DNA of 64,000 bases from Bacillota bacterium (GTDB lineage: Bacteria; Bacillota; Clostridia; Acetivibrionales; DTU013), in the NCBI GenBank assembly GCA_023426125.1, contig JAFABI010000087.1, positions 62,001 through 126,000 on the forward strand. Reading direction: 5' to 3'. Shown piece by piece: positions 58,776-64,000 of the stretch (its first letter is position 1; every line of letters starts with the position of its first letter). The position numbers and the translations under genes were made by a program. Under the pieces are notes generated by a model. It saw only the letters and a program-made list of their open reading frames with translations, was not told where the DNA came from and did no database searches.

Positions 58776-60719
58776 ATGGCTGTAAATTATATTAATGCGT
58801 ATTCTTCTAATAGACTCCGTTTGACCGGGTTGGGAGGCAGCGGCCTTGATACCGATACCATTGTCAAGCAGTTGATGAGCGTTGAAAAAATGCCTTTGGA
58901 CAAGCTTTATCAGAAGAGACAGCTTGCCGAGTGGAAAAGGGATGATTACAGGAACATAACAAATCTTTTGAGGGGTTTAAAGGATGACTTTTTTAATGTA
59001 CTCAAGCCGTCCACCAATATGCTGTCGCAATCAAGCTACAAGAAATATGTCGGAACTTCTTCGGATGACAAAATCGTCACTGTGACCGGGAATTCAGAGT
59101 CAGTGGCGGGTTCGCACAAGATATCGGTGATTAAACTTGCTACTGCAGGGAAGGCTGAAAGCAGCGGTGGAGTGACGGATCCTTTGCAAGGGAACGCAAT
59201 AAGCGATTATAATCTGTCCGGTAAAAAGCTGCTGATCACATTGGATGGCGTGACCAGGGAGATAACCCTGGACAATTACAGCTTTACCGAAGGGGATCCT
59301 GCAGAAAGCGATATTGTTTCCAAAGCGTCAACAGGTCTCCAGGCACTTATCGATAACGCTTTCGGTGCAGGAAAAATCAATGTAAGCTATGATGGCGATA
59401 CACAAAAAATTAATTTTGAAAGTGCCGGCGGGGCTAGTAAAATAACGCTGCAAGGCGGGGATGCACTGGATAAGCTTGGATTTAGCGCCGGTGCGTCAAA
59501 CAGGCTGAACATCTATCAGTCGCTGGATACACTTAAAAGTGCATTTGCATCGGATTTGACGTTTAATGCCGAGGGTAAGCTGAAATTTAAAATTAATTCC
59601 GTGGAATTTACTTTTGACAAATCGGTTTCTTTGTCCAGCATGATGAATACGATTAACTCTGATGCCGATGCGAAGGTTAACATAAAATATGATGAAACAA
59701 CGGATCAGTTTGTTATTACATCAAAACAGCTGGGTTACGGAGATAACATTATTATTGACGCCGCACAGGAGGGCTCCTTTTTTGGTACCGGCGGAGCGTC
59801 AGGAATAAATACGGGGAGTGCTACAACCTCCCACGGAAGCGATGCAGTCGTTAAAATCGACGAGCAAACTTTAACGAGGAGCAGCAACTCGTTTACTGTA
59901 AACGGCGTAACCTATAATCTCCTAAAAGCCCATACGGATCCTGCCACCCAAAGCGAAACGGTTTCCCTGGCACTGGACACGGAAGGTATATACAATAATA
60001 TTAAAAGTTTTGTTGACAAATACAATGATATTATTTCAACCATAAATTCAAAATTAGGTGAAAAGTACGACAGGGACTATCAGCCGCTGACTGACGAACA
60101 AAAGGCGGATATGGAAGCGGAAGATATCAAGAAATGGGAAGAGCAGGCTAAGACCGGGCTAATGAGGAATGACGGGCTGTTGCAGGATATTGTCTACAGC
60201 ATGAGGAAGGCACTGACCGATAGCATAGACGGCATCGCAAAAAGCCTGCCTGCCATTGGGATTACGACTGGTGCTTATACGGAGCAGGGCAAGCTTAAAA
60301 TTGACGAAGCCAAGCTGAAGGCAGCTATAAGCAATGATCCGGAAGCAGTCGCGGACTTATTTTCGAAGAAGTCGAGCATTGACTACAGCGATTCGCTTAC
60401 GACCGAGCAGCGTTCCCAGCGCTATAAGGAAGAGGGCCTTGCAAACAGGCTGTCGGATATTCTTGAGGACAATATAAGGACCATCGGCGGGAAAGGCAAA
60501 TTGCTGCAAAAAGCAGGTATAGCAGGGGATAGGACAGAATTCGAAAACTTGATCTATGATGAAATCGACGACTATGATAAAGACATAGCAAGCCTTTTGG
60601 ATAGGTTGACGGATAAAGAGGAAAGATATTATGCAAAATTTACGGCGATGGAATCGGCAATTTCCAGGATGAACGCCCAGAGCAGCTGGCTTGCATCACA
60701 ATTCAACAGTGGCGGTTGA
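58776..60719 (+). CDS. fliD: FliD, filament cap protein
   Basis: 647 residues. N-terminal LTGLGGSGLDTDTIVKQLMS and the helical MPLDKLYQKRQLAEWKRDDY are the HAP2 N-domain; the C-terminal FliD_C domain has NDIISTINSKLGEKYDRDYQ, GLMRNDGLLQDIVYSMRKAL and ISRMNAQSSWLASQF. The cap inserts flagellin at the filament tip. ATG 58776 is favoured by AAGGT spacing; GTG 58770 overlaps the flaG stop. Length is above B. subtilis FliD (498), due to a larger central head. Confidence 0.95.
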   Translation: MAVNYINAYSSNRLRLTGLGGSGLDTDTIVKQLMSVEKMPLDKLYQKRQLAEWKRDDYRNITNLLRGLKDDFFNVLKPSTNMLSQSSYKKYVGTSSDDKIVTVTGNSESVAGSHKISVIKLATAGKAESSGGVTDPLQGNAISDYNLSGKKLLITLDGVTREITLDNYSFTEGDPAESDIVSKASTGLQALIDNAFGAGKINVSYDGDTQKINFESAGGASKITLQGGDALDKLGFSAGASNRLNIYQSLDTLKSAFASDLTFNAEGKLKFKINSVEFTFDKSVSLSSMMNTINSDADAKVNIKYDETTDQFVITSKQLGYGDNIIIDAAQEGSFFGTGGASGINTGSATTSHGSDAVVKIDEQTLTRSSNSFTVNGVTYNLLKAHTDPATQSETVSLALDTEGIYNNIKSFVDKYNDIISTINSKLGEKYDRDYQPLTDEQKADMEAEDIKKWEEQAKTGLMRNDGLLQDIVYSMRKALTDSIDGIAKSLPAIGITTGAYTEQGKLKIDEAKLKAAISNDPEAVADLFSKKSSIDYSDSLTTEQRSQRYKEEGLANRLSDILEDNIRTIGGKGKLLQKAGIAGDRTEFENLIYDEIDDYDKDIASLLDRLTDKEERYYAKFTAMESAISRMNAQSSWLASQFNSGG

Positions 60720-60782
60720 TCGCAGAATAGCGTTTTATTATTTATTAACTATTATTTTATATTTGTATTGGAGGATTATGGT

Positions 60783-61187
60783 ATGGCACTAAATAAAGCA
60801 TATAATCAATATAAGCAGAATTCCGTTTTTACTTCTACGCCGGAAGAACTCACTCTAATGCTGTATAACGGCCTTGTGAAGTTTATTATGCAGTCGCAGG
60901 CGGCGCTTGATGAAAAAGATATGGAAAAAGCCAATAACAGCATTATTCGTGCCCAGGACATCGTTAAGAATTTCCAAGCCACGCTTGATATGAAGTATGA
61001 AGTATCTGAAACCCTGGATCTGCTTTATGACTTCATGTACAGGCATTTGGTCGAAGCAAATCTTAAAAAGGACAAAGCCATGCTGGAGGATGTACTGGGC
61101 CTTGCAAAAGAGCTCCGCGATACCTGGCAGCAGGCGATGAAACTGGCGAAACAACGGAATCCTCCGGCTGAGCAAATTGCAAAATAA
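60783..61187 (+). CDS. fliS: FliS, flagellin export chaperone
   Basis: 134 residues. NKAYNQYKQNSVFTSTPEEL, TLMLYNGLVKFIMQS and the helical IIRAQDIVKNFQATLDMKYE are standard FliS. It binds the flagellin C-terminus and, in Bacillus, FliW-free flagellin in the secretion path. ATG 60783 follows TTGGAGG by 9 nt. 63 nt after fliD; fliT-like gene follows 15 nt later. Confidence 0.95.
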   Translation: MALNKAYNQYKQNSVFTSTPEELTLMLYNGLVKFIMQSQAALDEKDMEKANNSIIRAQDIVKNFQATLDMKYEVSETLDLLYDFMYRHLVEANLKKDKAMLEDVLGLAKELRDTWQQAMKLAKQRNPPAEQIAK

Positions 61188-61202
61188 AGATCGGTGGTAA
61201 TC

Positions 61203-61700
61203 ATGGCGGCGAATATTGACACAACACCTGAGAAGTATATAGAGAGACTCATAGACGTACTTAAGAAAAAGCATGTGTTGCTTCGGTCTATTCTATCTTT
61301 GACCCAGGCCCAATCTTCACAGATAAGCGAGGATTCCATTGAGAAGCTGCAAAAACTGATTGATGAAAAACAGCGTGTTATTGAGGATATTAATAAGCTG
61401 GATGATGAATTCAACGTTTATTTTGTCAGGTTGAAAACCACCTTGAAAATAAGCAGCCTTGATGAGCTTAATGCAGCAGGGTTGGAGGGTGCAAAGCTTT
61501 TAAAGGAGATAACGGCGGGAATCTTGAAAATAATCACGGAAATCAGTGAAATGGAAAAGACCAACAATGAAAAGAGCAAGGAATTGTTAGGTGCCCTTGG
61601 CAGTGAAGTCAAGAAAATAAACCAGGGCAAAAGAGCCAACAATGCATATGCTTCAAAACCCATGAATACGTCTTCCTATTTCATTGACAAGAAAAAATGA
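61203..61700 (+). CDS. FlgN/FliT-like flagellar chaperone
   Basis: 165 residues, entirely helical with coiled-coil character: YIERLIDVLKKKHVLLRSIL, DSIEKLQKLIDEKQRVIEDI, ITEISEMEKTNNEKSKELLG. This fits the FlgN superfamily; by position after fliS it takes the place of fliT, the FliD chaperone. The C-terminal KPMNTSSYFIDKK tail resembles the 'YFD/K' ends of FlgN proteins. CGGTGGT precedes ATG 61203. Confidence 0.75.
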   Translation: MAANIDTTPEKYIERLIDVLKKKHVLLRSILSLTQAQSSQISEDSIEKLQKLIDEKQRVIEDINKLDDEFNVYFVRLKTTLKISSLDELNAAGLEGAKLLKEITAGILKIITEISEMEKTNNEKSKELLGALGSEVKKINQGKRANNAYASKPMNTSSYFIDKKK

Positions 61701-61717
61701 AACCAAAAAATTAAAAT

Positions 61718-61756
61718 AAGCCTTGTCGGGAACAATCCTGACAGGGCTTTATTTTA
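61718..61756. terminator. Bidirectional terminator between convergent genes
   Basis: AAGCCTTGTC..GGGA pairs with TCCTGACAGGGCTT; A-rich to the left and TTTATTTTAT to the right, so it can serve both the flagellar operon and the minus-strand hydrolase gene. Confidence 0.8.
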
Positions 61757-61783
61757 TCCCATACCTAAGCCATCATTTCTCTT

Positions 61784-62719
61784 CTATTTCTCAAGAAACT
61801 CAAAAATCTTATTCATATACTCATCAGGATCTTTTAAATAACTGGTTGCATTGCCCGTATCATCAGTTTCCCACAGTTCACTCATACCCGGGGCAGCTTC
61901 CGCATATAAAGCATTCAGCACTCTGCTGTTCTCCACCGGAATGATATCGTCGCCTTTGCCATGGATAAAGAGAAGGCGGCAGGATGACAATCCGCTCAAA
62001 GCCTTTACAGGATCAGCGTTGCCGGTTTCCATACCGGACATGACCTTCATGGCATAAAGAATGGTATTATTAAACGGAAAGGCTGGTAAGTGCACCCATT
62101 TGTTCAAATTGCCTTTCAGGTAATCCTCCAGATTGGCATAGGGACTGTCGGCAATAACTGCCTCCGCTCCTTCCTCCCCTGCTGCAAGAATGCTGGCAGC
62201 GGCTCCGGTGGAAAATCCCATCAAAATAACATGTTTGGAGCCTTGCTGTTTAACATATTCAACCGCTGCAACCAGGTCGTCCTTTTCATAAGATCCCAGG
62301 GTAGTGTACTTGCCGTTTGACTGTCCCGAATTTCTGAAATCGAAGGTAAATACATTGTATCCCTTATCCAGAAAGCTTTTTATCATATTGATGGACTTAT
62401 CGCCGAATTCCAGACGGTTCTTACCGTATGAATGCGCCAAAACCACGGTTTTGTCACTGCTTTTCAACTGGAAGAACCAGCCCTTCAGAAGGATGTTTTT
62501 GTCGGTGCCTCTAAAGCTGATATCCCTGTATTCGGGGACAATGTTGGAAGAGAAGGCTTCAATGTTAATCTTAGCCGGATGAAGAAGCTTCCAGCCGCTA
62601 TAGGCGGATATGATTACAACCGTCAGAACAATCAACAGCAGAAGGATAATCGCAGCTAAAATCGTGTTTCTGGCTTTATGGGTCTTACGTGCACTATAAG
62701 TCACACCACTGATTCTCAT
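61784..62719 (-). CDS. Membrane-anchored alpha/beta-hydrolase-fold protein with altered catalytic site
   Basis: 311 residues. One N-terminal span (~18-40) precedes an alpha/beta hydrolase fold: KTVVLAHSYGKNRLEFG, FTFDFRNSGQSNGKYTTLG, nucleophile elbow GFSTGAAASILAA near 170 and LLFIHGKGDDIIPVENS carrying the acid. At the expected catalytic-His position (family pattern GAGH) the sequence reads DDTGNATSYLKDP, so Asn replaces His. It may be inactive or use another residue. Related proteins (YqkD-like) are of uncertain function. GGAGGA precedes the start on the minus strand. Confidence 0.8.
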   Translation of the reverse strand: MRISGVTYSARKTHKARNTILAAIILLLLIVLTVVIISAYSGWKLLHPAKINIEAFSSNIVPEYRDISFRGTDKNILLKGWFFQLKSSDKTVVLAHSYGKNRLEFGDKSINMIKSFLDKGYNVFTFDFRNSGQSNGKYTTLGSYEKDDLVAAVEYVKQQGSKHVILMGFSTGAAASILAAGEEGAEAVIADSPYANLEDYLKGNLNKWVHLPAFPFNNTILYAMKVMSGMETGNADPVKALSGLSSCRLLFIHGKGDDIIPVENSRVLNALYAEAAPGMSELWETDDTGNATSYLKDPDEYMNKIFEFLEK

Positions 62720-62848
62720 TGATTTTTCCTCCGTGCTTTATACGATTTGTAAATCTCTGTACAAGATGCATCAGCATAGTATGATATAATTCTATTATAT
62801 TTTTATTTACATACGTTGTAAAGTTTTAATTTAATTACAAATCTATAA

Positions 62849-62863
62849 GGCCGGTTGCCGGCC
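62849..62863. other. GC hairpin just upstream of the radical SAM gene
   Basis: GGCCGG-TTG-CCGGCC, a perfect 6-bp stem 3-5 nt before the AAGGAGAG ribosome-binding site. It could limit ribosome access; no U-tract follows. Confidence 0.5.
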
Positions 62864-62880
62864 ATAAGGAGAGAATGATC

Positions 62881-63762
62881 ATGGTATGCAGCAGTTGCCC
62901 GAGAAAATGCAATGCCGACAGGCAATCGGCGGATGGTTTTTGCGGAACGGGAGAACTCCCGGTTGTGGCAAAGGCTTTCCTGCATCCGTGGGAGGAGCCG
63001 TGTATAAGCGGCAGCCGAGGTTCCGGAACGGTTTTTTTCTCAGGCTGCAATTTAAAGTGTGTTTACTGCCAGAATTATCGGATAAGTCATGAAAATTTTG
63101 GCAGCGAGATATCGATTGAAAAGTTGTCTGAAATCTTTCAAAAGCTGCAGGAAAAAGGATCCCATAATATTAATCTTGTTACCCCTTCGCATTTTGTAAG
63201 GCAGATAAGCCTGGCTTTAAAGCTTGCCGGGACTTTGGAAATCCCGGTAGTATACAATTCCAACGGGTATGACAGCCTGGACAGCCTTACAATGATGGAA
63301 GGGATGGTTAATGTATATCTTCCGGACCTTAAATATTTCAGTTCGGGGGTATCGTTGAAATACTCCGGAGCGGAGGATTATTTTGAAACCGCTTCGAAAG
63401 CCCTTCCGGAAATGTATAGACAGACAGGCCCTGCCATCTTTGATGAAGATGGGATAATGAAAAGGGGTATGATCATAAGGCATTTAATACTGCCCGGACA
63501 TTCCGGCGAATCGGTAAAATTGCTTGAATGGATAAACGCAAATATGCCTGAGGATATCCATCTAAGCTTGATGAGCCAGTATACGCCATATCATAAGGCA
63601 TGTATGCATCCGGAATTGAACAGGCGGATAACGGCATGGGAATATGAAAAGGTGCTGGGGAAATTCTACAAGCTGGGCTTTAAAAACGGCTATGTTCAGG
63701 AAAGAGAATCCGCTTCTGAGGAGTATATACCTGATTTTAACCTGGAGGGTGTAGATTTCTAA
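62881..63762 (+). CDS. PflX-like radical SAM protein (COG1313 type)
   Basis: 293 residues. An N-terminal cysteine motif (CSSCPRKCNADRQSADGFCG) precedes the radical SAM CxxxCxxC cluster motif GCNLKCVYCQNY near residue 57. Downstream are NLVTPSHFVRQI, VYNSNGYDSLDSL and YLPDLKYFSS, all typical of the PflX/COG1313 group related to pyruvate formate-lyase activases. The target is unknown; no glycyl radical enzyme is nearby. ATG 62881 has AAGGAGAG at the right distance, better than ATG 62875. Confidence 0.88.
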   Translation: MVCSSCPRKCNADRQSADGFCGTGELPVVAKAFLHPWEEPCISGSRGSGTVFFSGCNLKCVYCQNYRISHENFGSEISIEKLSEIFQKLQEKGSHNINLVTPSHFVRQISLALKLAGTLEIPVVYNSNGYDSLDSLTMMEGMVNVYLPDLKYFSSGVSLKYSGAEDYFETASKALPEMYRQTGPAIFDEDGIMKRGMIIRHLILPGHSGESVKLLEWINANMPEDIHLSLMSQYTPYHKACMHPELNRRITAWEYEKVLGKFYKLGFKNGYVQERESASEEYIPDFNLEGVDF

Positions 63763-63844
63763 ATCGAAAGGAGCTGTCTCGAAAAAGAAATCAGCCAATG
63801 GGTAATCCCTGCAAATTGGGATGCCGATACTTAAGTCGTCTGTT

Positions 63845-63895
63845 CGCCCATGCATCCTGGACCGGTACATGCTGGTATCCCATGATGCATGGGCG
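63845..63895. repeat. 12-bp perfect inverted repeat related to the dispersed modules
   Basis: CGCCCATGCATC (63845-63856) and GATGCATGGGCG (63884-63895), 27-nt loop. GATGCATGGGCGAG also occurs in the sigI leader at 10929-10942. GGAGCTGTCTCGAAAAAG at ~63771-63788 just after the radical SAM stop resembles insertion-sequence ends. No gene is visible in the final ~235 nt, which turns AT-rich. Confidence 0.6.
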
Positions 63896-64000
63896 AGTAT
63901 CATGTGTCCGTGTTTTTTGGACTCAATCCTATTTCACAGAAATAACCAAATCATCAAAAAATTTATAAAATTTTACAAAAAAGTATAGTAATTGCTAAAA

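Noticed and set aside
1..64000. CRISPR arrays, rRNA and tRNA genes
   Set aside because: No regularly spaced direct repeats and no rRNA or tRNA-like sequence were noticed on reading; a tRNAscan/CRISPR search was not possible.

Overview
This window is a chromosomal segment of a spore-forming, flagellated, Gram-positive anaerobe of the class Clostridia (roughly mid-40s % GC, low-GC patches). The evidence is gene content and order: purR-spoVG-glmU-prs-pth-mfd-spoVT, spoIIE, tilS-hpt-ftsH, rpsF-ssb-rpsR and gdpP-rplI-dnaB match the origin-proximal region of Bacillus subtilis, while the sigI-rsgI pair, a spoVT gene and a two-flagellin locus fit a clostridial relative of the cellulolytic group. Species cannot be named from sequence alone.

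Layout. 1-9.5 kb: purine repressor, SpoVG, cell-wall precursor synthesis (GlmU), PRPP synthetase, peptidyl-tRNA hydrolase, Mfd and a membrane-anchored parvulin foldase. 9.5-10 kb: a composite dispersed repeat. 10-16.4 kb: SpoVT, SigI/RsgI and SpoIIE. 16.4-18.6 kb: a gene remnant and an AAA/PD-(D/E)XK protein. 18.6-29.4 kb: ribosomal/replication/translation housekeeping, prephenate dehydratase, c-di-AMP phosphodiesterase GdpP, TilS, Hpt, FtsH. 29.6-31.1 kb: SAM-I riboswitch and metK. 31.2-39.9 kb: a YesMN-type two-component system divergent from a URO-D-family gene and a CUT2-type sugar ABC transporter with two permeases and a lipoprotein receptor; a palindromic element abuts stop codons here. 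40-43 kb: a second composite repeat, a small membrane protein and RecD2. 43.1-61.7 kb: late flagellar genes. 61.8-63.8 kb: an alpha/beta hydrolase-fold protein and a PflX-like radical SAM protein.

The flagellar locus follows the B. subtilis order yvyF-flgM-flgN-flgK-flgL-yviE-fliW-csrA-hag-flaG-fliD-fliS-fliT, with additions: a second flgK (the first carries an inserted von Willebrand A-like domain), a second flagellin, a flagellin lysine methylase (fliB), decayed toxin genes (MazF/PemK-like and VapC-like), and, between the two flagellins, a 56-residue second CsrA flanked by two homologous structured RNAs. Each RNA has an AGGAC hairpin loop, several GGA motifs, compensated helices and a U-tract; the first lies behind a sigma-D promoter with a perfect GCCGATAT. 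Both flagellin leaders also carry a GGA-loop hairpin plus a GGA in the Shine-Dalgarno, as in B. subtilis hag. I read this as a possible CsrA-RNA control module (sponge RNA or CsrA-sensing terminators), the most interesting candidate here.

Regulatory sites recognisable by eye: inverted PurBoxes before purR, a consensus sigma-H promoter before spoVG, a 21-bp-spaced Spo0A-type promoter before spoIIE, an S6:S18-type leader before rpsF, a SAM-I riboswitch before metK and four good plus one weak sigma-D promoter in the flagellar region. All assignments are by reading; no database search was run.
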